Shown in pieces: positions 33,663 through 44,582 of a DNA stretch of 64,000 bases. Position 1 is the first letter of the stretch. Each line of letters opens with the position of its first letter. The notes under the pieces were generated by a model, which was given only the letters and a program-made list of their open reading frames with translations, was not told the DNA's origin and made no database searches. Source of the stretch: Lentinula raphanica (lineage: Eukaryota > Basidiomycota > Agaricomycetes > Agaricales > Omphalotaceae); NCBI GenBank assembly GCA_027919835.1, contig JANVFP010000014.1, positions 930,001 through 994,000 on the forward strand, written 5' to 3'. Made by a program: the position numbers and the translations under genes.

Positions 33663-34234
33663 ATGTGGTCCACTCGGTCCCATAAAGGCAGGCTCGATTT
33701 ATCGTCTCATCTCCGGTCGAGGCTTTCCAACTCTTGTCTCCTTGTCACGATTGCAATGTGAGCTGTCTTGTTACTCTGGTTTTCTGCCACTGAATAATGT
33801 CAAACTACCCTTGAATAAATCCAGGTCCAGAGCCTTACCAACTACGCGTATCATCGTCAGCTCGAACGCAGAGCAGTATCGCGTTGTTGAAATCACAGGC
33901 GCCCCGAATGGATCTTGTATCCGAGAGTGGATCCTTTCCAAGGTGACCTTCCTCTGTGAACGTCGTGTAAAAAAGTACCCTTCATCCTTAACTTTGTCTT
34001 CGCCACCAGATGTGCGTTCCGGACAATAGCTTCTCGCGATATTCGATATACCAGTCGGAAATTGGCGCATATGCGTTAGGCGATGCGTTGTCCGATTCAG
34101 AGCTGTTTAAGCTATGTCTCCAATACGGTGATCCCTCAGGATCGTTACGTTTGTTCGTATCGACGGCCCCCAATCGTCCACCGACAAGGACCGAGCCCGA
34201 ATATCCTCAAGAGAATGGTCATTATGCTAAGTAA
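33663..34234 (+). CDS. Short protein with a Ras-association-like domain, similar in style to the N-terminal region of fungal Bck1
   Basis: Proposed exons 33663-33757, 33825-33942 and 34010-34234, with canonical splice sites and matching phases, giving 145 residues if the stop at 34232 is used. Residues about 40 onward (RIIVSSNAEQYRVVEITG, then RYSIYQSEIGAYALG and DSELFKLCLQYGDPSG, LRLFVSTA) follow the ubiquitin-fold pattern of Ras-association domains seen upstream of MAPKKK kinases such as Bck1 and Byr2. No kinase follows within 2 kb. A GTAAGT at 34231 could splice onward (acceptor near 34295), so the 3' end is uncertain. It may be a stand-alone domain protein or a truncated duplicate of a MAPKKK gene. 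Confidence 0.45.
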
Positions 34235-36404
34235 GTGAATTCCCGACGCGACTTCCTAGACAACGACTCTGACATTGCACCTACCATACGTGTAGTCGTT
34301 ATTACCGAACAGTAAGTGCAACCTACATCTTTATGATATGATATTCATCGGAATCCGGAGCTGATGCAACTTGAAAATCACTAGCGTTGATACCTCATCC
34401 TGGCATAAGCTCATACCCATTTGTCTATTGTGTACCCGAATGGCTGTACGATATCGATAAGAATATGAAGAGAGGGAGTGGGAGGGAAGCTGAACCTGTA
34501 TCGGTTTATGTATTATACTGTAGTAACTCATTCGCTCATATCTTGCTGGTTCATGTATCTTTATCATTCAAGTACTTCATACAAATCTTCATGGATGACA
34601 GTTGTGCTCATTCACGAGCCCCAGGTGCTCAAAACCCGAGATATAGAAACTTGCGAGTCCGGATTTCTGAGCGAATTTCAATCGTGTTGAGGATCTGCGC
34701 GAACATTTTGCCACGGCCTAATGCCTAAGTCCCCAAGCAAACACAAAGGCACAAACTTTACCCTTGATGATTGGATTAGATTGGACCCAGTAGATTATCA
34801 CTGGCTTTGACGATGACGCTGTAAATTATCGGACGCAAATCACCCGAGCATGATCAAGACTCGAAGATTCACCTGGATGCACCCCTACGGCACTAGAAAG
34901 TACCAGAGATTCACATGAGGCTCCCTGAGACTCCCTAGGCTGTGTCTCAGTAAATTGAAAGTATCATCATGTATCAGCATTCTCGGTGATAGAACAAAGA
35001 AGAGCCACTGGCCATCATTGATTTACAATCTATGTATTACAAACCTACCACGGCGATGAGTAACACACGAGAAGCCCCTTGGATGGAAAGATAGAAGAGG
35101 AGGGTGGGTTCTTCGATTGAAGTAGGTTGAACGGACAATCTGCTTCAGAACCCGTACAGTGTTGGAATGCCAGGAAAAGTATCAGGCGGATGAAAAATGA
35201 CGCCTCATATGGACAGAAAGGCTCATCGAAGGACCATGATTTTGGAAGGACTTAGGCGTATGGACCTTCTTCAAGACAACGAGTTTTCCAACTGTTTGAT
35301 GATGACACCGTGCTATTGAGCTATCGAAGTCAATGATAATTCCTGCAAGAACGGTGAGTCGGATGGGTTTGTTCCGAGGATGTACACAGTACGTTCGAAT
35401 CGAATTAGTGATGGAAGATCCAGACGCGCCATTTACCTGTTAGCAGCTTGGACGTGACCCGCTCAACCAGCAATGAGCTTGAGTCGGAGATGAAAAAACT
35501 CACTGATCGTTTAGTAGCTAACAGACAGAGGCACATTCCCGCGAAGCCAGGAATTTCAGTCGTACGTGTCGTTCCCTGTGCCGCCGCACATTCTGTCGAT
35601 CAGCGGTAAGGAAGACCTTTTGAGGATTTGATTGATCAATCATTGACTTTTGAGGGTACGCACACGAGGATTCCTGGACAGTAACCGAGACCAGTGCCAG
35701 TTAGTTTTTGAGGAGAAGGCTGATGGTTCATCCGGGCACGTTAACATCAGCCTTGAGTACAGATGATCTCAGCTGCTTTGGAATTATGCTTAGTAGTACT
35801 TACAATAACCACATCTATCTGGAAAAAACTGAACCATCGGTGAGGCTGTAATGAGTGCCATTAAGAACGCATCCTATGCACCATAGAGAAAGCTACGGAA
35901 GGGCTTTCAAGGAACCTACTAAAATCGGGGTATATGGAACGGGTAGCTCAGAGTCTTGAGTAAACAAGGATGGACTTAGCTTTACCCAGACACGAACACA
36001 TCTCAAAGCCACCGATCTATCATCGAAAGGTGAGATTATCATACCGGTGACAGGACCACAAGATCCAATCCTCTCTGTTCAAAGAGGATATAGAGTTGTT
36101 GCTGCCGATGTCAGTGCGCCTTTCCCGGTCCATATGGAGCTAAATTAGAGACCGAGGTGGTCCCTACAAGCTCTTGTCAGCCGCATACCATATTTCTCTG
36201 ATAAATCTCAGGTTGAAGAGAGAGCGTCGAATTACAATTTGTTAGTGAGCGTACGCGTAAGCAATTGATCATTTCCATGTGATCTTTCGTTATCATCGAT
36301 TAGAAAAATATAAAGAGTTCGGTTGCTCTCGAAACTTGCATCTCCAGCTTTCCACTCTCCCATCTCATCTCACCTTCTGCCGATTTCTCTGTCTATCTTT
36401 CTCC
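34235..36404. other. Gene-poor stretch ending in the peroxiredoxin promoter
   Basis: No coding region recognised. The 36309-36315 TATAAAG sits 90 bp ahead of the peroxiredoxin start and is its probable TATA box. Confidence 0.4.
36309..36315 (+). promoter_or_regulatory. TATA box of the peroxiredoxin gene
   Basis: TATAAAG about 90 bp upstream of the start codon at 36405; the leader between them is C/T-rich, as is usual for strongly expressed fungal genes. Confidence 0.5.
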
Positions 36405-37296
36405 ATGGCCCCAACTATCAAAGTCGGTGATACTGTACCTGAAGGTACATTCACCTATATCCCTTACAGTCCTGAGCTCGACAGTCATGTAAGGATTATT
36501 ACTATCTTGTGTTCCTCGCCTCTTGTTAATCATGATGAGTGATTTCTAGGCAGCCTGTGGTGTCCGTGAGTGATTGGTTCTCTGCGATCGGCAAAGTTTA
36601 TGTCGAATAACAATCGATCTTCGTACACCAGCAACAAAGCTTGACATCACTAAAGAATGGAAGGGTAAAAAAGTCGTCTTGTTCGCTGTCCCTGGAGCTT
36701 TTACAGTAAGCTATCTTATATGATTGTCCTTGAAATCTGCATCACAAATGCATCATGTTCCAGCCTACATGCCACGTCAACCATCTTCCTCCATATATCG
36801 AGAAGTACGAGGAATTCAAAGCGAAAGGGGTTGATGTTATCGCTGTCGTCGCTGCCAATGACGCTTTTGTGATGAGCGGATGGGGACGATTCGAGGGATT
36901 GAAAGACAAGGTATGTTCTTTCGAAGCCTTTGTTATCATCACCTACTTTCTATTCTGTTGCTTCTCCCGAGTCCTTCATGGGTTATCTCTTAACAAATGT
37001 TCCCGGTTTTGATCTTGACATCTCATCCGACATCTTTCATTTGTCAGATATTGACCCTTTCTGACCCAAATGTCGAGTGGTCGAAGAAACTCGGTCTCGA
37101 TCTTGATCTGTCTGCGTTGGCTTTCGGTACTCGCACCGCACGATACGCTATGATCATCGATGACCTTGTTGTAAAATATGTAGAGGTAAGCTGTTTGCCT
37201 CCTTGCCATCTCACTCTTGCTCAATTGAGAACCCAGGTTGAGCCGGGAACAGGTGTCACTGTTTCTGGTGCGGAAGCTGTCTTGGCCAAACTATAG
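36405..37296 (+). CDS. Peroxiredoxin of the AHP1/PMP20 (Prx5) type
   Basis: Thiol peroxidase reducing hydrogen peroxide or alkyl hydroperoxides. Predicted 172 residues, a normal length for the family. Exons: 36405-36488, 36550-36565 (only 16 nt), 36632-36705, 36764-36910, 37048-37185 and 37237-37296, all GT-AG and in phase. Motifs: [16 protein letters not shown] at the N-terminus, [17 protein letters not shown] with peroxidatic Cys61, [19 protein letters not shown], and [14 protein letters not shown]. Cys31 (in ACGVPT) sits where yeast Ahp1 has its second cysteine, so the enzyme is probably a 2-Cys type. It lacks a clear SKL-like peroxisomal signal (ends LAKL) and could be cytosolic. The start is supported by the TATA box and leader. 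Confidence 0.93.
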
Positions 37297-37835
37297 AGCA
37301 TGCAATGCATGCAGTCGAAATAAGGTCTCTGTATGTAGACTATGTGTAGACAGACCGATCCACTGGTGTATGATGAACTTGTATAATATCATCTAGTTCT
37401 TGCGATCTCACTGGGAACAGTACGGTCGGTGTTAGGTATAGAAAAGTTGATATTTGACAACATGCAGTACAAGCCAGAGCGAGAAATGCCCAGTGAAGTA
37501 GATAGTACACGTTCAACTCGAAGTGCACTGGAACGCATCAGCTCCACACACCAGACATACGATGTACATACACGTTTCCTAAGGCGTACAGAGCAAACGA
37601 ATGACGAATGGATAACGAGGTAGGTGCGTTACCTGTTCTCAACTGCCCGTTCCTACATACGAGCTCATGCTGTGTTAGCATCGGGAGGCAGGGTTTGAGC
37701 GCCAGTCCTACGCGCTGCACTGTTCTGATTCGGTCCATCGGAAATCCCGTGCGACTGCCGTTGCGACCAATTTCCAGTGGTCGACCCTAGACTCGGGGAA
37801 GAATACTTTGTGTTTGGGATATGAGAACCACGAGT

Positions 37836-38614
37836 TCATGTGGATAGAGGGAGGGAACGAACGTGATATCTGGTGTTTCCAGCTTTGTCTGTAATCGTAA
37901 CTTTGTAACCTTCACGATTGCCTTGTTTCGAATACTCCTGCCGCATCTCGCCAAAGTACGGACCGCCCGCTGAAGGAGCACCCGCCGGAGAACCGCTAGC
38001 TGAAGAGCCACCAGCTTTCGGTTTCCCCTTCACGACAGTGATTTTGTACGTATACTCAAAGAGTTCATTTTGCTCGATTTCATCGAGGCCATCGACAGTC
38101 TCTGCAGTGGCCTTCCATTTGTCACCACCCTCGAATTCGGCCGCGGCGAAATGTGTCAAGATTGTTTGCGTGTCCTCGATGGCCGCCAGTCTGTGCGAGT
38201 CTTCATCGTACTTGACTTTGGAACCTATCAAGATGTTTTCCAACTTCAGATGGATGGGATCCCGAACTTCTTCCGCTTGGTTCACGGAGGGAGAGGAGGA
38301 CTCGGCAGAGACCGTGTGCACTGGCAAGTTGACCGAATTCCTCGAGTCACGGTCCGCAGGAGATGGAGTCATCGTACGTTCCTGGTTCGTCGACCCAGTG
38401 GTGGTGGTCTAGATAGCAGACAGAATGGTCAAGCAAGACCCTGTGAATACACGAGAAAAATCCTTACCACGGATTTCTGAGAGCCCTGGGGAATCTGAGG
38501 GGGAGGAAGTTCCTGAGGGACAGGTACAGCAAAGGTCGATGCACAGAAGGACAGGCTGAGCATCAACAGAGCGCAGGCATCGAAGGCGGTGGTGTTGGGA
38601 GCGAAGAATAACAT
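37836..38614 (-). CDS. Secreted protein of unknown function, tandem paralogue A
   Basis: Predicted 239 residues. Exon 1 is 38468-38614 (49 residues), exon 2 is 37836-38408, joined across a 59-bp phase-0 intron. The N-terminus MLFFAPNTTAFDACALLMLS then LSFCASTFAVPVPQELPPPQ is a signal peptide with a Pro-rich start to the mature protein. The mature body has no Cys in the exon 2 part; it contains KWKATAETVDGLDE, a GGSSASGSPAG-type linker, GGPYFGEMRQEY and KVTITDKAGNTRYHV. The pattern suggests a beta-rich fold, but no family was recognised. It shares all these blocks with the minus-strand neighbour at 40196-41010. Its secretion, tandem duplication and divergence fit an effector-like or host-interaction protein, which is inference. 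Confidence 0.75.
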
Positions 38615-39000
38615 GGCCAATCGATTATCGATGAGGATTTTGTAAGACAAGGATATAGAGCTATGATAGGCAGCGAGCAACAGTTCTTTGACCAGCAAAG
38701 AAAGTGAGAACGATTACCGAATAAACCAGCGGTGAGGACGATGAAGGAAAAATGCGGCCTTTTTGTAGATCATTTGGGTCGGAGAGTAAATTTTTCTATC
38801 ATGCGAGACGAGATGGTCATAGGATAGATGAAAACAGGATTGGACCTGATAACGCGAGATGAGATCAAGAACGCTGTGCAGAAAATGCAGGGCTGGACTA
38901 TTGGCTGCTATTAGCAGCCAAAATGTTTCGATGTCGCCGGATGAGCAACCAAAGGCAACCAAGTTCCGGTGGCTCACACCTGCTCACACCCCTTCCACTG

Positions 39001-39739
39001 TATAGTATACTGTATAGTGGCCCGAGTCCATAGAGGCCTATACGCCGTACGGTCATGCCGCTGATAGTGGTAGACATCTACTTCGAGATTTCAGTGCAAG
39101 AAGTCCTAAGACGCCTTGAACACCTACCGAGACTTGTATTCGAGTCATCTGCACCCATCTATGATCTATCGGATCCTCGACTTCAGAGGAGACGTACTAC
39201 CTAGCCCAATTGCCGCCCATACTTACTCTTGATACCCTGATTATCAGTAAAAACGTCTCTTGATACAATGATATCGGTATCACCCTCCGACTCGTCCCGA
39301 CCAGGGTACATATAGTTTTCTTCATCAGTAGAGCAGTGAACACCATAAAGGAGACATCATTCAGGGATGTATATACACAGACCTCTGGATTTACACTTGC
39401 TGGAGAGTCACTGCAGTCTAACATCTAGCAGGCAAGAGGATCATTGACGAACACAATGTTCATACGCGACTGAGGAGACGGGATTAAAGGCGCATACCTG
39501 GCCTCGACCTGTGTTCGGCGACAGACACAGATCCAAACAAACTCGGAAGGTCACTGTCATCACTGACGAAATGTCTGCCCGAATGTTGTGACAGCGATCG
39601 AGCTCTCTGTGTTGGCTTTCAGGTAACGGTACGTCCATGGCGTGACTAGCATGCCATGGAAGAAATGGGTGCCTTCCATGCGGTACTTTCAGCGCACTAC
39701 CTGAGCAGCTCGGCGCTCATCAATGAATCATAGGTGTGA
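39001..39739. other. Spacer between the two duplicated units
   Basis: About 740 bp not matched between the two units, with no ORF worth calling. Confidence 0.45.
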
Positions 39740-40195
39740 AGAGTCAATATAAGATTTGAAAACATGCACTACAACCCAGAGCGCGAGACGTCTAGTGAAT
39801 CAGATAATATACGTTCAAGAACGACGGAACGCATAACCTCCCAAAACACCGGACAATACGATGTCCATACATGTCTCCTGTATCATGCTGGTCAGAAAGC
39901 AGAGCAAACGAATGACAAGGTAGGTGCGTTACCTGTTCTCAACTGCCCGTTCCTACATACGAAATCAGGTCTTCGTACTAGCGACTGCTGAGGTAACACC
40001 GGTCGGGGTTTGAGCACTAGCGCCACTGGGTGCTGGACTGTTCGGAGCTTCAGTGCCAGCGCCGTTGGGAGAGGGAACGTGTTCGCCGGTAAGTGGAGAT
40101 CCAGCGCCAGTGTTCGTGGCTCTAGTGCCAGAAGCATTGCCAGCGTCCTTCGGCACTGTCTTTGTGTTCGAAATGATATCAGCGCTATAGGCGAT

Positions 40196-41010
40196 CTAGT
40201 TCAGAGAAAGATAACCAACCGTCTTCTCATAAACGACGTCGCCTTCCTTATCCTTAACAGTACTTGTGTAAGCCCAGAAATGTGTATGTTTCTTCGTGTC
40301 ATGGTTGTGTTCCGAATGAGTGTGCACAAGCTGCATGTCGACGGGGTATGGACCACCCTTCGAAGAACCAGTGCCAGTTTTCCGTGTCCCTTTCTCGACC
40401 TGGATGTTGAACTTGAACTGTTGTTCCGTGCTACACGCCTTGATCTTATCACTATCAAGGCCCTCAACAGTCTCTTCAGTCGCATGCCATTTGGCACCAT
40501 TGGGAATTTCGTATTCCTTGTTGACGAGACCCGTCACCACCCTTTTCACATCCTCCTTGACCACTTTTAAGAACGATTCTAGATGATGGATGGCCTTGTC
40601 ATCCTTGAGGTACTTTTCATCCCCGGTGAACACCACCTTCACCCGCACGGATTGTTGAGCCTGTGGGTCCAGCTTCGAAGTGTCGTCCGAGGCCAAGTGT
40701 GAATGCGCATTGTTTGACGAGTAGCCCGTCTGAGACGAGGACTGCGCGGGAGATTCCGGGGTTGGGGCCTAGTTGAACGACGAAATGGTCAAGCGACATT
40801 CTGTAGACATACGAGGGAAATACTTACCGCAGAATTCTGACTCGGGGAAATCGGAGTCTGAGGAGCCTGGGGAGTTGGTTGAGCCTGAGGCGTCTGAGGA
40901 CTCTGAGGAATCTGAGGGATGGGCGCGGCAAAGGTCGATGCGCAGAAGAACAAGCTGAGCATCAACAACGCGCAGCCCTTGAAAGTGACGTTCGGAGCGA
41001 GGAATAACAT
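40196..41010 (-). CDS. Secreted protein of unknown function, tandem paralogue B
   Basis: Predicted 251 residues. Exon 1 is 40828-41010 (61 residues), exon 2 is 40196-40768, with a 59-bp phase-0 intron at the same place as in paralogue A. The N-terminus MLFLAPNVTFKGCALLMLSL then FFCASTFAAPIPQ is a signal peptide. A Pro/Gln repeat run (QSPQTPQAQPTPQAPQTP) follows. Exon 2 encodes KWHATEETVEGLDSDK, KFNIQVEKGTRKTG, SSKGGPYPVDMQLVHTH and TVKDKEGDVVYEKTVGYLSL, each aligning with a block in A. A His-rich segment (HTHSEHNHDTKKHTH) is unique to B and could bind metal, which is inference. Exon 2 is 573 bp in both paralogues. Confidence 0.75.
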
Positions 41011-41361
41011 GGTTGATAAGTCGATGAGAATGCTATGAGACAAAGCAAAGCGTAGGCAGCAGGCAGCAATTTCTTTGACCAGCAAAGAAAGCGAGAACGA
41101 ATACCGATTAAGCCAGCGGTGGGGAGGACAGAGGGGAAAGATGCGGTTTTTATGTGGATTCGTTGGGTCGGAGAGTGAATTCCTGTTACCATGCGGGACC
41201 AGGCGAGACCGTAGGCGATGTGATCTGATAGGTCAAGATGGGACAAGATATCGATAGGACCAGATGGAAATCAACGACGCTGTGCGGAAATTGCAGGGCT
41301 GCTGGTAAGCAGTGCCGCTACATCGGCGGGATGTTTCGAGATTGTGCGTTTGAGCAGCCAA

Positions 41362-41729
41362 GTTCCGTCGGCTGAGAGCTTCTTGTTTGATTGAAGTTTG
41401 AACACACCTGTTACGAGTCTGTTACGCTCTATACGACATATATAGAAGACTTACCTTAAGACATATAGGATGTGCTACATTGAGGAGAGGAAGCCTCGAG
41501 CATGTCTGAAACCCAACATTGAAGGGACTTGAGCAGCATGGATGAGTTCCGCCGGCTGAGAGCTTCTTGTCTGATTGAAGTTTGAACACACCTGTTACGA
41601 GTCTGTTACGCTGTATACGACATATATAGAAGACTTACCTTAAGACATATAGGATGTGCTACATCGAGGAGAGGAAGCCTCGAGCATGTCTGAAACCCAA
41701 CATTGAAGGGACTTGAGCAGCATGGATGA
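41362..41729. repeat. 184-bp direct tandem repeat, two copies
   Basis: Copy 1 (41362-41545) and copy 2 (41546-41729) start GTTCCGTCGG and GTTCCGCCGG and differ at only a few positions. Each contains GAACACACCTGTTACGAG, CGACATATATAGAAGACTTA and AACATTGAAGGGACTTGAGC. The high identity implies a recent duplication, unlike the decayed repeats elsewhere. It borders the right end of duplicated unit 2. Confidence 0.9.
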
Positions 41730-41730
41730 G

Positions 41731-42256
41731 CTTGTATCAGCGTTCAGTTTGAGTTGACCTATCGATTGGAGATTAACGTATGAACCTGTGCTTTGAGGGA
41801 TTTTCTATGAATAGCTGAGATTACAGCAGGTTACAGCAATCACGCCCTGACATTGCGCCTCCATCAGGAGTCAGCATCCTCCATGGATGCAGATCTGCAC
41901 CCAGCATCCAGAGTCGATGAGGCAAAACATTCAGAAGGTATGAAGCTCGTTGAATGTTTGCATAGAATGAGATATCCTGATGAAAGGAAAAACGGAGACG
42001 GTGAATTACGGGCGTCTATCATCAAGTACTTCCCCGAATTGGAGCCGATTCCCACGATACACTTGCCTAAACGGATGAAGATTGAATTAGCGCCCGTATT
42101 TGTCGGTTGAAACGTCAGCACGTTTTGTCATCTTTCTCATCGTCATGAAGAACTTCATAGCGGAACCACTTCCGAGAAACACACACACATATATAAGCTA
42201 CTCCAGGTCTTTTCCTCACATGTCTTCTCTTCCTAAGCTAAACAGCGTTCTCGGGC
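41731..42256. other. Intergenic before the MFS gene
   Basis: No gene called; an 85-codon ORF at 41853-42110 (plus) lacks recognised motifs. TATATAAG at 42190-42197 lies 60 bp ahead of the transporter start and is its probable TATA box. Confidence 0.45.
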
Positions 42257-44582
42257 ATGAATTCGCACCAAAACTCAACGACAAGCACCCCGTCTCAGCT
42301 TTCGAATCATTCTCCTTTCTTCAACAGCGACGCGAATACACCTACTTCGACTATCGTCGAAGGTCCTGAGTCCACAACGCAGGCAACGAATGCACAGTCA
42401 GAGAAGCAGCCTAGGGAAAAGGAGAAGGATGTGCAAGTGAATGACGATGGTGAACCTGGCAGAACAATAGTGGTCGATTGGGATGGGCCAAACGATCCTC
42501 AAAATCCAAAAAAGTACGTTGTCTATCACCCTCTCCAATCGTTGTGACTCTAAACTTAACCTTGTCAAAGCTGGACCTTCCGTCGGAAATGGGCTGCGAC
42601 AGCTATCGTTTCAGCTTTTACATTCATAAGTCCCGTATCGTCGTCCATGGTAGCGCCGGCTACGGAAACGATTGCAGCGCAGTTTGGGATAACGAACGAT
42701 GTTATTATAGCCATGACGACGAGTATATTCGTGTTAGCTTATGGTCAGTCACTTCACACTCTCGTGCGATTTCATTTCTCTAATCGTCCTCTATAGCTGT
42801 CGGTCCCCTTGTATGTGTTTTTGAACATGAATGATTGCCGTTCTTTACAACCCTCTGTACAGATCCTTGGACCATTGAGTGAGATCTACGGTCGATCAAG
42901 GGTACTACAAGCAGCTAATTTATTCTACCTTGGTACGTCTTCCTATCCGAAACCCCTAGCATTCCTGTTCAACCATCCTCTCCAGTCTGGAACCTCGCCT
43001 GTGGATTCGCGCAAAACACCGCCCAACTCCTCGTCTTCCGGTTTCTCGCCGGTCTCGGTGGTTCCGCACCTCTCTCTATCGGTGGTGGCGTCCTCGGTGA
43101 CGTCTGGCACGCTGAAGAACGAGGAAAAGCCATTGCTGTCTATAGTCTTGCTCCTTTGCTCGGTCCTGTCGTTGGTCCGATTGCAGGAGCGTGGATCGCG
43201 GACAAGAGTGGTGGTGGTGTAGGAGATGGAGGAGGGATTGGTGATAAGAGCAATATGTGGAGATGGGTGTTTTGGTCGACGACGATTGTGGATGCGGCTA
43301 TTCAAGTAGCGGGGATGTTTTGGCTGCAAGAAAGTGGGTGTTTTGGCGTGGTTATGGTGTTACTGCAGAAGTTGATGCCGTTTTTTTTCAAGCGTTTGCT
43401 CCCATCCTTCTTGAACGGAAAGCGGAAAAGATTCGAAAAGAGATGTCTGGAGATCCAGAGAAGGGATCTGTGCAAGATGTCAAAACGGTATACTCTAACC
43501 AAGAAGGTCGGACGTAAGTGCTTTTCACAGTGTTTGTTCAATCATCTTTCTTACTCACATGTTGAAAATAGGATGAAGGAGATTTTCCAAAGATCACTCA
43601 CTCGTCCCTTCACCCTCTTCGCCCGGGAACCTATCGCTCAAGTTATTGGGCTATACATGGCCTTTGTATACGGAGTGTTTTATCGTCAGTCTTGATGCCT
43701 CGTTTGGCTATCTTCAGCAACTCATTTTGTCTTCAGTTTACCTCACGACAATACCCACAGTCTTCACGACAGTCTATCACGAGTCGACTGGGATAGGTAC
43801 GTTCGATATTGGGTTGAGAAAAAATATCTTACTCAAATCTGTAATTCGCAGGTGGTCTCAATTACATCGGGCTTGGAATCGGACTCACGCTCTCCTCTCA
43901 ACTCAACGCCCGTTACATGGACAAACTCTATATGTATTTCAAGAATAAAAACAACGGAGTGGGTCAACCAGAGTTCCGTGTCCCTTCTATGATATTAGGG
44001 AGTTTTTTCCTACCTGTTGGGCTGTTGATCAGTGGATGGGCATCAGAGGAGCATGTGAGCTGGGTCGTTACTGATCTGGTGGGTTTGGTTTTGCATACTT
44101 CTGTATTCGCTTCGCTGTTGACTAACGATTGCTCGTTCTGTCTGTGAAGGGCATGGCTTTCGTCGGGGCTGGGATCATTCTGACGTTCCAGTCGATGCAG
44201 ACTTATATAGTCGATTGCTTCACGTTGCATGCTGCTAGTGGTGAGTTTCTGGCATAGGGTTTGCGGATCTTCCTGTTAGCTGAAGATTCTCTTTTGTGTT
44301 CCTCTCACCAAAAGCCCTTGCGTCGATTTCCTGTCTGAGATCTCTCGCTGGGTTCGGATTCCCCCTGTTCGCGCCTGCGATGTATAATGCGATTGGGTTT
44401 GGAAAGGGCGATACGATTTTGGCAGCGGTTAGTATCGCTGTTGGGTGGCCAGCGTGAGTATTATTTTGGTGGTGATTTAACTTCTATGTGTTTAACTGAT
44501 TTCTACACTCTTTCGCAGTCCGATCATCTTCTGGAAGTACGGCAAAGCGATACGGATGAAGAGTAAATATGCCAGGAACTGA
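42257..44582 (+). CDS. MFS transporter, DHA1 (drug/polyamine:H+ antiporter) type
   Basis: Predicted 558 residues in twelve exons: 42257-42513, 42571-42743, 42797-42810, 42863-42932, 42986-43333, 43393-43513, 43572-43684, 43737-43796, 43852-44078, 44150-44240, 44315-44453 and 44519-44582; all GT-AG and in phase. A Ser/Thr-rich cytoplasmic head ends in the DHA1 signature DWDGPNDPQNPKNW, then about twelve membrane helices. Motif A-like GPLSEIYGRSRVL, motif C-like LGPVVGPIAGAWIA, and WLQETFAPILLERKAEKIRK after helix 6 match fungal Flr1/Tpo-type proton-coupled exporters, which move drugs or polyamines across the plasma membrane. Exon 3 is only 14 nt. Splicing resolves the central break (intron 43334-43392) cleanly. 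Substrate unknown. Confidence 0.9.

Larger units (their letters stand above)
37430..41360. repeat. Tandem duplication of about 2.3 kb carrying two secreted-protein genes
   Basis: Unit 1 (about 37430-39000) and unit 2 (about 39740-41360) share order and sequence. Markers: ACATGCAGTACAAGCCAGAG at about 37460 against ACATGCACTACAACCCAGAG at about 39761; a block of over 40 nearly identical bases around GTAGGTGCGTTACCTG at 37619-37662 and 39919-39962; the paralogous genes (starts 38614 and 41010, exon 2 of 573 bp in each); the upstream AGCAAAGAAAG and GGGTCGGAGAG motifs; and the ending ATGTTTCGA at about 38923 and 41330. The two-unit order is in direct orientation. Confidence 0.85.

Noticed and set aside
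37918..38412. Plus-strand frame of 164 codons
   Set aside because: Antisense to secreted paralogue A; no motif or splice support.
41853..42110. 85-codon ORF before the transporter
   Set aside because: No motif, no promoter and no partner exon.
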